Origin: Sipunculus nudus
Taxonomy: Eukaryota; Annelida; Sipuncula; Golfingiida; Sipunculidae
Direction of reading: 5' to 3'
NCBI GenBank assembly: GCA_026874595.1
Contig: CM049313.1
Location: 59,663,159-59,727,158, forward strand
DNA: 64,000 nucleotides
Both the position numbers and the translations under genes were made by a program. Below, piece by piece: positions 1 to 11,149 of this stretch; the stretch's first letter is position 1; each line of letters begins with the position of its first letter. A model generated the notes under the pieces. That model was not told the DNA's origin. It was given only the letters and a program-made list of their open reading frames with translations, and did no database searches.

Positions 1-961
1 ATTAAATGTAAGGTTCTGTCACACACAAGTAATTTTTCCCAATTCCAAAGGCAGTGAGCTGATGCAACGTTTAAATAACTAAAAATCACAACAAAAATAT
101 TTGACTATGTAAAATATTATTTCATGAAAGATCTAGAACATGCATTTTAAGCTACACAACTATTTTTCTTCGCACTGAAACAAATGTATTTATACATGTA
201 CATTTCCCCCTTATTTTAATTGTTTAAAATCTTGTATTTTCCTTGCAAAGTAACAATTTCAGTGATATTTAAAAGGAAATGCATTTCTAAATTTAAAATT
301 GTAATATATGGTAGTAATAATAATACAATTCATATTCAGTTAACATATTTTACAAATTATTTGGGAGGCACTATAGAAATTAAGCAGGCTTCAGAGCGAA
401 TGTAAGATCACTCATGCACTGTCTTGACAAGGTAATGAGTGTATACCGACGGACGTTATGATATTTAGGATTTATGTAAAGGAGGACAGTGTGAGTAAAG
501 ATAAAAATATGTGACAAAATTAAGATGCAAGCACCAGTATCCTGTGGTTATTGAGCTGAAGCCCGTGTTCTATAGTGCTACAAGTACCTGCTCGCCTCCG
601 GTCCTAGCTAGCGTTCTATAGTAGTACATACCATTATTTATACAGATAATTTGGGAACAAGTTTGCATGTAATTAGATTGAAATTAATGAAAGCCATAAG
701 TTTTTACAGAAATAAAACGATGTTAATTAGGGTTGTGTATTTCGGTCATCTGATATGGTTCCTAAAGTGGTAGTCGCTAATATAAAAGTACACTAGTGAG
801 ATTCGCCCATTTGGCATGTTTCAGCACTCACCGGATAGAGAGGGGGTGGTTCGTGTATGGGACCAGGCAGGGATTCCCCCCGGCCAAATCCCAGTGTCTC
901 CACTGAGAATGACATCCCGCGGCCTCTCCCACGGCCAGCCATTGTGTCTGCTTCCTCTCAG
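1..961. other. AT-rich stretch, no gene recognised
   Basis: No coding, RNA or repeat signature is recognised up to about 820. From about 830 the composition becomes distinctly more GC- and CpG-rich than the flanks. This local change leads into the candidate exon at 962 and could be a promoter or 5' exon region. Confidence 0.4.
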
Positions 962-1138
962 ATCAGTCAATGTTCTTCAGTTCGCCATGAAATCCAACTG
1001 TCACTTGTCACACGTGTTGCAACTTCAACAGTAAACAGAGCCAGCGGGACCGCGGCCTTCACCTTCATGAAACAGTCTGGCATACCCAAGAAATATGTTG
1101 ATTTCAGTCAGAAGCCACATGGTGGCGCCGCATTACGG
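962..1138 (+). CDS. Candidate exon, unidentified protein
   Basis: A pyrimidine-rich acceptor (CTTCCTCTCAG) ends at 961 and a donor (GTATGT) starts at 1139. The 177 nt between them is open for 59 codons and begins and ends in phase 0. It includes the peptide KQSGIPKKYVDFSQKPHGG. I do not recognise the protein. A matching phase-0 acceptor (TTAGCAG, then GTC) lies just before 3988, 12 nt upstream of the ATG of the glutaredoxin-like gene, so this could be an alternative 5' exon of that gene. It could also be a remnant or chance ORF. CpG-rich composition supports functional DNA, but no homology supports it. Confidence 0.22.
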
Positions 1139-1253
1139 GTATGTCACAGGTGAATACTTTGCTGTGTAACACCAATAATTTCTGCTTATGTAGCGATTGC
1201 ATCATCATAATCATAAAAAACATAGTAACTGAAAATTTAAAAATCACACTTTT

Positions 1254-2591
1254 TAGCTCAGCTGACTGTAAGTCATCTGAGCTATAGTCGTGGTCCATTG
1301 TCCGTCGTTTACCCATCCGTCTGTCCGTCCGTCTGTAGATGTGGCACGTTTTGAAACCGTAAGACCTAGGAATCCAAAATTCGGCATAATGTTAGATGTC
1401 CCCAAGATCTCCTACCAAGCCGAAAACTAGGTCTTTGCCACTTTGTTCCTTTGAGAAATTAAGGAAAAACTTCAATTTTTTATTAAAAACCTATTTTCAC
1501 ACTTCAAGACTGCCTAATATCAAAACCACTCATCTGTTTTTCCTCATATTTACCATAAATATTCCTCTGTATAGTTCCTATGTACATACCAGAAATAAGG
1601 TCTGTATTATATAATTTTAAAAAGTAATGAGCTCAAACAATGCATTTTGTAAAAAATCAGGAAAGATATTTGATCACTTAACACAAAACATGTTAAAACT
1701 AAGGACTTTTATATAACTTGAATTAATCAAAATTAAATTGTATACCCAAAATTAGATCAAAATCTTTTAAATTTTTTTAAATATTAGCAAAAATAAAAAA
1801 ATGGTACCTTAAATTTTGACCATGCAGCTTTGGCCAAGGCACGTTTTTTTCCTGTAAGTACTGTGGATTTAATTTTAACAGCATGTACACATAAGGATTT
1901 ATTCTGTTAAAATCTGAAATTTGAAAAAAAAGCTGCAAAATTAGGCTAGTTATTGAATGTTTTTAAGGCTCTTGTTGTATCAAATGTGATAAAATATAAG
2001 GATCTAATGTAAGTGCTAACTGACAAGATTTAAGAAGATATAAATACTTTGTAGCATTTCATTCATATTTCTTAAATTTGGTGGGGCCTAGGTGTGAATA
2101 ACACTGTTAACTTAGGATAAAAATTAGGAATATTGGTCAAACTTTGTGGGATTTTTTTTTTAACTCATATGGCCATATATATAACTTTTGAAAACTTGAT
2201 TACCTTCACACATTATTTGTTGATGAAATGTTACTTTTATATAACACTTACCATAGGCCTATTTGTTCCCTTGGTGCATCACTAAATAGTTAAGCTCATG
2301 TCCATTATTCTATAATTTACAAAGTTTCATTTAGCAGGGCCATTTTCTCATAGCTTTTCTAATGATAATATACATGAAAAACCAAAAGAAATAAAAATAT
2401 TTTGCAGTTACTAATATTTTCCAAAATTCAGCTGATCGATTTGACCCATGGGTACCTTGTTTTTTATTTTATACAAGTCAACTTATGGTGTTGGTAGTGG
2501 AAGCCAATCGGTTTGAATACAAATATGCGTGCAGGAGAATCTCAGGTGACACTTTCACAGAACAAGTGCTGTATCTCTCATTGTTTACTAT
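1254..2591 (+). repeat. Hairpin-headed repeat, family A, 5' part
   Basis: The head is AGCTCAGCTGACT, a 3-nt spacer and AGTCATCTGAGCT, an imperfect 13-bp hairpin, followed by TCCG-type simple sequence to about 1340. The downstream body (GATGTGGCACGTTTTGAAAC and beyond) is highly similar to the copies at 39047, 41322 and 41727. No 3' terminus of this copy is visible before another copy starts at 2592, so it is truncated or its 3' part was displaced by that insertion. It carries no coding capacity. Confidence 0.75.
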
Positions 2592-3398
2592 TAGCTCAGC
2601 TGACCTTAAGTCATCTGAGCTATAGCAATCACCCTTTGCCCGTCGTCCGTCTGTCCGTCCATTAATAAAACACAAATCGAAACCGTTTAACCTAGAATAT
2701 TCTAACTTAACATTAAGGTATGGCCTTGGTAAATCTCCATGGCCATGCATACCAAGAAGTAGGTCACTGTGACCTATTTTTGCGAGTCATGCTTGTTTTA
2801 GTGTTTTTAGTATTTAGATATTCACACTTGTGTTAGTGTTTACGGCTGCAAAACAAAATTGTGCACACAGCCTTAAAACTTAAACATTGTGCATCAACTG
2901 TACAGATCGTTATCAAGCAAAAAATGAACAGCCAAAATCAGCCAAGCCAGTTTTTTTTTCAGGACTTTTGTGGACACTATTGCAAAATTTAACATTTTCA
3001 TCTGTTGATGTATGAAATTCATACTTAAAATATCTCAATAATATATGCATGGAGCATTTTGATATTTGGCAGGCTTATTGATCATGGATACCCCTTTTAG
3101 CTATGGAATTAAGACTGGTGGCACCATCTACATTTTCTCTATTATTATTGTATTTTTAGTGCTCAGAATTTATGGCTAGCCAAATGTCAACAAGGCACGA
3201 TTCATCACCGCTTTAAGTAGAAATTTTTTACATAAAATCTAGGTAGGTCTTCTGTAAGTCTCCTTGCATCCCAAAAATTAGGTCACTGTCTCCTATATTT
3301 TATGAGTTATGCCTGTTCTGTGTGTTTTTAGTACTCTAAAATGTTAACATTACGGGCCGTTCAAATCAGCTGAGCATCATGACCTGTGGGTCATTTGT
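2592..3398 (+). mobile_element. Non-autonomous hairpin-headed element, family A, complete
   Basis: This 807-bp copy starts with TAGCTCAGCTGACC and a hairpin. A TCCG/TCTG patch (2640-2660) follows, and it ends near ATCAGCTGAGCATCATGACC...TTTGT. The 3' TCAGCTGAGC is the exact reverse complement of the 5' GCTCAGCTGA, giving subterminal inverted repeats. The body contains one monomer-like block with a decayed form of the GGTGGCGCCACC palindrome at about 3118. No ORF of note. The layout is Helentron/HINE-like; the superfamily is inferred. Confidence 0.7.
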
Positions 3399-3987
3399 TA
3401 TTATATTAATGCAAAGTGATTAAATTGTAACTGAATAAAACAATATTGTAACAGTGTACATGTATTAGTTGTCTTAAATTTTGGCAAATAACTCGGGTTA
3501 CATTGAATATCTGAAAGTAAATGAAAATACGGTAAGCATTTTCAACTTTATATTTACATCTTCTGGACGCTCTTGCAGTGTTCTGAATGACATGATTAAT
3601 TTATTAATCTTGGAAATACTTGTTTATTCCACATTGAATCTTTAACTGGGATTAATTTTCATCTTCAGTGTTCTGTCTGATTCATACAGCCTTAAAATCC
3701 TGCCCGTCAAAGGAATAATATAAACACTTTGTAAAGAAGTTTATATTTTAGTGTTTATATTAATCTGACATTTAGGATACAGTATGACTTTCATATACAT
3801 TTCAGCACATAAAACCTGACATGAGGGCAAAACTGCATATATTAAAAACATATACATATTTCTTTAAAAACTTGGTACTGTTTAATGTATTTCAGCCATT
3901 AAATTCCAAGCAGGTGCATGTAATTTCTGAGTCTTCAGTTGGGCTTCATTGACCATGGATCACATTTGTTTCTAAAAATGTTAGCAG
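3399..3987. other. No gene or repeat recognised
   Basis: AT-rich sequence between the repeat and the glutaredoxin-like gene. It probably holds the promoter or a 5' intron of that gene, but no TATA box or other element stands out. Confidence 0.4.
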
Positions 3988-3999
3988 GTCTTAAACAAG

Positions 4000-4167
4000 A
4001 TGATTGGCAGAGTGCATATCCTTCGATCCCTTACATCTTTGAGAAGTGCCAGGCTACAGAGATTTACAACAAAATCCAACACCTTACCAACCCTGACTTT
4101 ATATACTAAAGAGGAATGTAGTCTCTGTGACATTGCTAAAGAAGATCTCCGACACTTAATGCACTTG
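4000..4167 (+). CDS. C5orf63: Glutaredoxin-like gene, coding exon 1
   Basis: 56 codons ending in phase 0 before a GTATGT donor at 4168. It encodes the basic N-terminus, the first beta strand and the CSLC redox motif with the start of helix 1. Confidence 0.87.
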
Positions 4168-6094
4168 GTATGTTAATTTTTTCCCCGTACTGTTAATTGT
4201 TAAAGATTGTCAAAATATACTAATAGTTATTGGCTGATCAAACTAAAGGTGAAATCTGTAGCTTCAAAATTGTTTATCTAAAATCAGTCAAAAATGCTCG
4301 ATGGAAAATAATTCTTAAGAGTTTTCTATCTTATGAGTATACAGAAGAAATATTTAATTATTAATTTCCTATGATATTTTAATGTTATAAAAAACAATTT
4401 TAAAGACATATACTAAGTATTAAGTACCCTGTAAGAGCCATCAAAACCAGTTTTTAGAGGGCTATAGTTAAACTACATCCCAAACTCTCCTTAAACCATG
4501 TTTCTTTTTAACCTTTTACATTTGAATGGAATTTCTTTTTTTTTTTTCAATAAAATTTAAATTTAGTTGCATAGCCCCTTTGGCTGTGTAAGAGAAAAGT
4601 GCTGCCACCTACATTCCACTTCATATTCAACCAGTGGGTGGATCAAAGTGAATCAGTTGTAGAATCATCTACTGGATCAGTGATGAACCAATAACTTATG
4701 ACAGTGTAAAACTTTGGTTTTATTCCCTCCATTCAAAAGTATACATTAAAACATTTTATTTATGCCAATTGAATTCTTCAAAATATTTCCATTTCTGTAT
4801 CCTCATAAAACAGGACACATAACGTGGTTAGCAGTACGTATATTGCACCGTGATTTTAGCTGCCATGTAATATAATTTATAATTAGATACACTTTCAAGG
4901 TTCAATGGTAGACACTGCAGAGAAGCAAAGATACATACAGCATGGACAAAATGTCCATGTAACCATACATCATATGAATTCAGACACAAACCCAGGTCAT
5001 CCTTTCAATAGTATCATAGCTGTTGCCATTTGGTGAGTGTTTGAGTCATGGTATGTTAGTGTCACACTCTGTTATTAATAGACATTGAATACATTTATGG
5101 CCCCAATATAAATTTTAAGCTCACAGTAAAATTACGATTAAATGCTATAATTTCTCCTTTCTCTGCCCTAAAATATACTTTTTCGAGTATTTTGCGTAGT
5201 GTCATTTTATATATGACAAAAGCATGTCATCATCCAAAAGGAAATGGCTTATCTTGAACAGCTATACCAAATTTACTCAGTTATAGAAAACCCTATATAC
5301 TTTTCAACAGTAATTAAATTAGATTAAGCTGAAAACCCTAGCTCATGGGCCACTAGTTATGATACGATGGATGCCTTTTTAACCATGTTACCCAAAATAA
5401 CAGTGACCTGGAACTAGACATGGGACGGGCACAGAGTGACCCACATACCGGAATGCAGGGGTTCTTGCTGTGCGCAGGCTTAGAACAGAAGGTATCCAGC
5501 ATAGCAGACAGTGCACACATGCTCCAGATATCTTTCCTGATTGTTGTCACACATTTACTAGTTTCGGAAGTATGAATTGAAAGACGACATGGTATATTGA
5601 TCGTCCATTGCACTGGGTAGCTAAAATATGTTTTTATATGGATATACGTGAGTAAATCAGTCAAGTCATGTCAAGTATTTTGTAAAGTCTACAGAATTAA
5701 ATGTAAAATTCCATAAACATGTCAGATAAATATAATATGGAATGAAGTATACTGATGGGCATTCAGCCCTATTTGTCCATCATATGGTGTTTTATATACA
5801 TTCCAATTTTTATTAAGTCATTTATTATTCATAGTTTGACATAGTTTGAATGTATCTTATTTGAAAAAAAGACTTAAATGTGTCTAGAATAAACAGATCT
5901 TTTGCGCTTATTTTCAGGTTAATTTCCAAGAAGTCCACATAGATGAACCCGGGAATGAAGATTGGTTTGAGAAATACAAATATGACATTCCTGTGTTTCA
6001 TCTGGATGGGAGCTTTCTCATGAAACACAAGGCTAACCCAAAACTACTAGAGAGGAAACTAAAAGAACTTAAAGAAAATGGAACCTCAAGCTAA
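4000..6094 (+). CDS. C5orf63: Glutaredoxin-like protein (C5orf63/YDR286C family), two exons
   Basis: Join of 4000-4167 and 5918-6094 gives 114 residues, close to the size of family members. Residues 1-27 are rich in Arg, Ser and Leu without acids and look like a mitochondrial presequence. The thioredoxin fold starts at TLTLYTKEECSLCDIAKEDL, with the redox CxxC at Cys40 and Cys43. Exon 2 supplies WFEKYKYDIPVFHLDG, including the cis-Pro strand, and a charged C-terminal helix. Family members are small thiol-disulfide proteins whose substrate is poorly defined. The start at 4000 is preceded by an in-frame TAG at 3982. An upstream exon joining at 3988 would extend the N-terminus and cannot be excluded. 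Recognition by motif order is firm; mitochondrial location is inferred. Confidence 0.88.
4168..5917 (+). other. Intron of glutaredoxin-like gene
   Basis: 1,750-bp GT-AG intron with acceptor TTATTTTCAG at 5908-5917. AT-rich. A 103-codon ORF on the minus strand at 5353-5664 has no recognisable match and is probably chance. Confidence 0.8.
5918..6094 (+). CDS. C5orf63: Glutaredoxin-like gene, last coding exon
   Basis: 58 codons plus TAA. It carries the DIPVFHLDG strand-turn-strand typical of glutaredoxin-like folds and a Lys/Glu-rich terminal helix. No canonical AATAAA is seen close to the stop. Confidence 0.88.
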   Translation, partial: VNFQEVHIDEPGNEDWFEKYKYDIPVFHLDGSFLMKHKANPKLLERKLKELKENGTSS

Positions 6095-7478
6095 CAAAGA
6101 AAATATTTTTGTATTTATATTTCTGTTACATTTATAAGACAACAGAAAGGAATGGTAGCAGTATTTATGAATAACTACAAGGAGTAAACGCTGTTTGTGA
6201 ATTGTTTGAGTTCCATACAAACAATAATTAGTGGAGTGATATTGAATTCTTGGCATGTGACGACTACAGTGCAGCCATTCGAGATACGTCTATACCCTTC
6301 ATAGTAACCACTGTTTTGTATTGCAAGGTTCTCGGGTCTTGCCACCAGAAGTCACTAAGAGCAAACAATTTTAATCAGACAAATGAGAGTGTGGTATCGC
6401 ATTGTGCATAGAACTCCAAGTTTTAAATCTGCGGCACCCTGCTCTCGTAGAACTGATCCTTGGCCCTATGTCAGCCCTGGTGTTGAGACCCAGAAAACTG
6501 CTAAACAAAGTAGCGGTTGAAACGAAGGAGATCTGGAACGACTGATGTGCCACTGTAAGAGGGGTGTAGTGGTGTCAGACATGCCGGCAGGAAGTACTGG
6601 TTCATCCCGACGCAAAAGACATGCGTATAATGTGATTGGTGGATGAATCTCTGACGTCATGGACTATATATTCAGAGCAGATAAATGCATATAAAAGTAA
6701 AATATATGGCAGCACAAAAAACAATGACAAGTCGATTTATCCTGGGGTGCGTTGAAATATTGAACCCTAGCCGTGTCATCAGAACTAAAAAACTAAATTT
6801 ATGTCTGGTTTTATAGGTAGTGTTGAATATTTTTATCGAGAGCTCAAGAAAGGCAAAAAGTCATCTGACGGCCACAGAGCATCTTCAAAATAGTTTCCTC
6901 CTCCGAAGAAAATGCCGCTTTTGGTTTCCAGTGTTAAGACTTGTTTTCATCGTGAAACTTATGGGACAGCTAGAGAGAGCGGCAATGTTAACATCGTGAA
7001 AAACTGTGCATAAAAATATCCATGGAAAATTCTATGTAAAATATGAATAACACCATCTTTATCTCCGGAAAGCACCATGAATGTAGGTTCTATTTGTATG
7101 GAAGGCTTTTCTTGCTGTCTTACGCACTTTTCAGTTAAATCGACTTATCAAAGGCAGTCTGGATTACACAGTTATTCCAGTTGAGTAAATGAATACGACA
7201 TGTTATTTAATGAGTAGTTTGAAGGCAATTTTTCTGCCGAGATTCAATGTTCTGGCAAAAAAAAAACCATCCCCTCTACCTGCTATGTCTGTTATTGGTG
7301 TTAGTAACCAAGCAGTGTGTATGCCTTGCTGGTGTTCTCAGTGGCTTCCAAGTTAACAGATGCATTCATCTATTTATAAATGCGACGTATAGTGAACCAA
7401 CTACTGGCTTCGCTGTGACTGATCAGTGTACAGAGTACAAAATGTGGAGGGATTGTGTAAGGATCTACATCGGTTCCA
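6095..7478. other. Intergenic, 3' of glutaredoxin-like gene
   Basis: Contains the 3' UTR of the upstream gene and otherwise unique sequence. The only notable motif cluster is the CCAAT/CRE/TATA-like group at 6635-6670. No ORF here is convincing. Confidence 0.4.
6635..6670 (+). promoter_or_regulatory. Promoter-like cluster: inverted CCAAT, CRE, TATA
   Basis: ATTGG (inverted CCAAT) at 6635-6639 is followed by a perfect cAMP-response element TGACGTCA at 6652-6659. A TATATA follows at 6665-6670. Order and spacing resemble a core promoter. No transcript can be assigned downstream, so function is unproven. Confidence 0.25.
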
Positions 7479-7667
7479 GGGGCGGAACCAGAATTATGGA
7501 AAGGGTTGGGGGTGGGGGGGGGGGGGGGGCAATCCAGGATAAAAAAAATCTTCAGGTCAGGAAAAGGAGAGCTTCAAGACCGCCACATACCCCTAACCGT
7601 AACCCCATCCCCGCCCCCACCACCAACCTCAAACTCATCCCCCGCACACCCCCCCCCCCCATCTCGT
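7479..7667 (+). repeat. Poly-G-anchored interspersed repeat (copy 1)
   Basis: Starts GGGGCGGAACCAG, then GGAAAGGGTTGGGG and a G run to about 7529. A GAAAAGGAG stretch and C-rich tracts including a run of C near 7650-7661 follow. The opening and G run recur at 23808 and 34706, defining a dispersed repeat family. Confidence 0.6.
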
Positions 7668-7755
7668 TTTGCAACAAATTACCTTTCTACCTCCATAGAT
7701 ATGCAACATAACCACCTTAGGTAAAAATCTTATTTCCCTCATAACTTTGTAAATA
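7668..7755 (+). repeat. Short dispersed repeat block shared with 28171
   Basis: About 80 bp starting TTTTGCAACAAATTACCTTT, with CCACCTTAGGT downstream, closely matches 28171-28250. Neither copy has visible terminal repeats. Confidence 0.55.
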
Positions 7756-8726
7756 TTGGTCCAATAATATAATATTGTATTAATTTCTTGGCTAGATAAT
7801 AAGTTCAACTGAAGACCGAATGCAGGCATGGATACCTCTATAACAAGTTGTGTCAATTAAATACAAATAAAGACATTAACTTTGGTCATCAACTGGTAAA
7901 TCAATTCAGTATCACATTTTTTGGGTAAGTAGGTCTCTTAATTTATAATATTTGAATATTCGGGCATAATCTTTCGTTACACCCAAAGTGTGTGTTATTG
8001 TGTGTGTGGGGATTTGGGTGTGTTTGTATAACCGAACTTAAAAGGGACAAAATTTTGACTGCACACCAAACGCGCGAGGACTTTTTTCCCTGTGAGGACT
8101 TGCACGTGTCCTCACAAACAAACGGCTATTAATGCATCATTAAAGCATTAAAAAAGTTGGGAAAACTATGTTGGGGAAGTTTCTTGCAAGTCCTCGGAAA
8201 GAACGTTTTGCTTAAAATGTGCGTGTGACGGCGTCATCTATTGAGAGCTTTGCGAGATGGTTAGAAAAGTGTGTGTGTGTGTGTGTAAGTCAGATGCACA
8301 TTAATAATTATGTTTAAACAGGTTATCCAACCTGTTTAGCGGTATCAAATCTTATTTGATCGTGAGAAGTTGGAATTAAAACCTTATATTACCATGGATT
8401 CCAGGAGTAAACAGGAACCAAAAAACAATATATTTTTATATCTACATGATAGGTATACCCTTTGAACTGTGAGCAGCTTGGTTCTAAAGTTTATAATAGA
8501 CACAAAACGTTTTGCATGATAAAATAATTAATCTTTCCATCCAGTGTTAATATATGTAAATATATGTTTATCGTTTGTGCTTTGCGCTTATTGTATTGCT
8601 CGTGTCTTGTTTCATTTCGGTGAAGATTATGAATTAAGATAGAATTACAACAATAATCTAAACATATTATATCTACTCATACTTAATGTACTTTTACTTG
8701 TACCATGATATCTTATATAATGTTGT

Positions 8727-8728
<2 letters not shown>
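7756..8728. other. Intergenic, mostly unique
   Basis: No gene recognised. Contains a GT microsatellite (about 8268-8286), a palindrome at 8315-8338 and GTCCTCRCAA-like phrases that recur near 8838-8870. Confidence 0.4.
8315..8338. repeat. Perfect 10-bp-arm hairpin
   Basis: TAAACAGGTT, a 4-nt loop ATCC, then AACCTGTTTA. It could be a cruciform or RNA stem. No U-run follows, so it is not a Pol III terminator. Confidence 0.6.

Positions 8729-8801
<73 letters not shown>
8729..8801. repeat. (AT)n microsatellite
   Basis: About 73 bp of uninterrupted AT dinucleotide. Confidence 0.95.
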
Positions 8802-8804
<3 letters not shown>

Positions 8805-9566
8805 TAAAGCATGTACATTAGCCTGATTGGCTACGTGAATGTCCTCGCAGGTTGTCCTCGCAAACCATGCGCTAAGTCAACGCATAGTTCTTTCATGTAA
8901 CCAGCCTTTTCTTTTTTAAAAAATGTGCGAAGATACATGCGTCTTTTACCTTAAAGCTAGGTCTTACGGGTATGCTTTTCAGCGTAAGGATGTGTGTTAT
9001 GTTCAAGTAAAAATCAGACTTGGTAATGTTATATCCTGAACTTGTAAATTTTAAATCAAACTAAAGATTTAGATAGAATACCATTTGCAGGATTAATAAG
9101 AAAAAAAAATGAAAGATAATTTATCATTAACCAATTTAATTAATTAAACTTGAAAGCTCACAGCCTACGTATATACTTGTCAATATTCTGGGTCACCACT
9201 TTCACCAGATCCGGAATATTACCTGGATCCATGTCACATTTTGATGTGTGGGTCGTAATCCAAGCCGAGGGATATGCGTGTCATAATTCCGACTCCATGG
9301 TTACATCACAGGTCGGTTTTGCCCGCTAGAAAAAAGGCGGTTCCAATTAGACGACACGTATGCTTATTGCATGCTGTGTCAAATTTCACCTTATTTGGAA
9401 ACTGACACTTGAGTTTCTTCTCATGCACTAATATATGACAATGGTTTCGATTGCTCCATCCGCAAATTAATGAATAATCCTTCAAACATACGTTATGGTG
9501 ATCTTGATATATAACCTCCAAAGTTTGCGGAGCGTTTCTCAGGTGTTTACAATAACAATAACTTTC

Positions 9567-9766
9567 GAGGATTAGAATCGATTACAGTTACAATTAACTG
9601 TAATTACAATTATTTTTTAACCTAACCCGAAACTCCTAATGGAAATGGGTTTATAGAGAAAAAGTGAAATTGCAATTATTCTTTAAAATAATTGTAATTG
9701 TAAACGATTACTTTTCTAAAATAACAATGGCAATTGTAACTGTAATCGATTCTATTTCTAATCCTC
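9567..9766. mobile_element. 200-bp foldback MITE
   Basis: The left end GAGGATTAGAATCGATTACA and the right end are reverse complements over about 30 bp, apart from a 6-nt indel. The interior continues the symmetry with AATTGTAA-type blocks. No ORF. A 35-bp gap separates it from the SINE at 9801. The superfamily is not determinable, as no clear target duplication is visible. Confidence 0.65.
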
Positions 9767-9800
9767 TTATTCTAATTACTTTTAAAAATATTATTCTTAC

Positions 9801-9965
9801 CGGCTTCTGTGGCTTAGGGGTAGAGCGCAGGACTCAAAGCCGGGAGATTGGGGTTCGAATCTCAGCCGAGGCGGTGAGGGTTTTTTTTACGGTCGGCCCC
9901 CAACCAGAGTGAGCGCTCTGCAGGTTTAATGGGAAGGCTGTGCCCCACAGCCGTGTATCACTCAC
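9801..9965 (+). mobile_element. tRNA-derived SINE (head plus short body)
   Basis: A Pol III A box-like TGGCTTAGGGGTAGAGC lies at 9810-9826 and a near-perfect B box GGTTCGAATC at 9852-9861. The 5' and 3' acceptor halves do not pair properly, so this is a tRNA-like SINE head rather than a functional tRNA gene. A G/T-rich and then C-rich body follows. The 3' boundary is uncertain, and no second copy is seen in this window. Confidence 0.55.
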
Positions 9966-10843
9966 ATTTCCGAATAACAAATTTCACCTTTATAGATCAG
10001 AATTAATAATATGGAAAAAAGTTTCGAAAAGTATAGTTATGGTATACATGTAAATATTTATACAAATTGTTAGTATCAGGTGTCCAGATATAAACTCCAT
10101 GAGGTAGTGGATGTTAAGCTTAACTAATAATGTAAAACTCAACAAAATATATGGCTCCCATGGGTCAAGGTATTTATATAAAGAAACTCCTTGAAAACCT
10201 TATAGAACACGCCCCAGGCTAGGGGTTGAGAAATTATATTTCAAGTGTTAAACCTTGCAAATCATAGACCTTGGCCATTACTTTACGGGTTACTTTATGT
10301 GCTTTATGCTCTTATTTATTACATAATACACCAGACCGTTCTTTGCACAGACTTTGCACAACTACAAAAAAAATATCTTTTGGTCGTTATGGCTTCATTA
10401 AAGGACCTTTTATACTCCTCGGAAACGTAAAAATTTATTCGAAATACTGTATGATATATATAGAGTGAGTGTGTGTGTATAAATTAACTCTCTCGTGCGT
10501 GCCCCCTACTGGTGTCGGCTGTTATTGCCATGTCCATATCATTGTCAGCAGGTCGTCAATACATATATGATAAATGAAATATTACAAGTAGGCTATGGCC
10601 GCTTAATATAGTGCACCAAGGTTAACGATTCTGCTGAGTACGCCTGACACAAGATGATACATATGCCAACGTGTCCTTGTTGTACCTAACATTTTACTAT
10701 AAAAAAAAAATACCGACAGCGTTTCGGATTATTTTACATGGAAACTTTTATTTAGTCTGTTATTAATGAGAATAGCTGTATGTTAAGAAACTTGTATTTA
10801 GTCTGTCACTTATGAGATCAGTTTTATTCTTTCTGTAAATATA

Positions 10844-10922
<79 letters not shown>

Positions 10923-11149
10923 TTTTGTTGGTCCATCGCTTGCAATGAGCACCTAAACATCCAAAGATATTTAGTAACTGGGTATCCGTGTGAGCGGTAT
11001 ATGTCCTGAGATGGCTGACAAGTCCAAACCAGGCACGGAATGCCGTGGTACATGTAGGACATACATGTATGGAATTAGCCTTTGGTGTGTTGGCATCTCT
11101 CGACTTACGCAGTTAACGCTCGCGTTGTGCTTCAGCAAAACACCTTTCT
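9966..11149. other. Intergenic, no gene recognised
   Basis: Unique AT-rich DNA with a compound microsatellite at 10849-10917. Small ORFs here look like chance. Confidence 0.4.
10849..10917. repeat. Compound (TA)n(GA)n microsatellite
   Basis: TA repeat to about 10879 passing directly into about 38 bp of GA repeat. Confidence 0.95.

Noticed and set aside
816-1153. Complete small protein gene from the overlapping ORFs
   Set aside because: Two frames overlap and neither has a recognised family. Only the spliced-exon interpretation at 962-1138 is kept, at low confidence.
5353-5664. 103-codon minus-strand ORF as a gene
   Set aside because: Lies in the intron of the glutaredoxin-like gene, has no domain, splice context or homolog that I recognise.
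7247-7711. 154-codon ORF as a protein gene
   Set aside because: Its C-terminal half is translation of poly-G, poly-C and a dispersed repeat.
9801-9872. Functional tRNA gene
   Set aside because: A and B boxes are good, but acceptor arms do not pair and no clear anticodon stem-loop forms. It reads as a SINE head.
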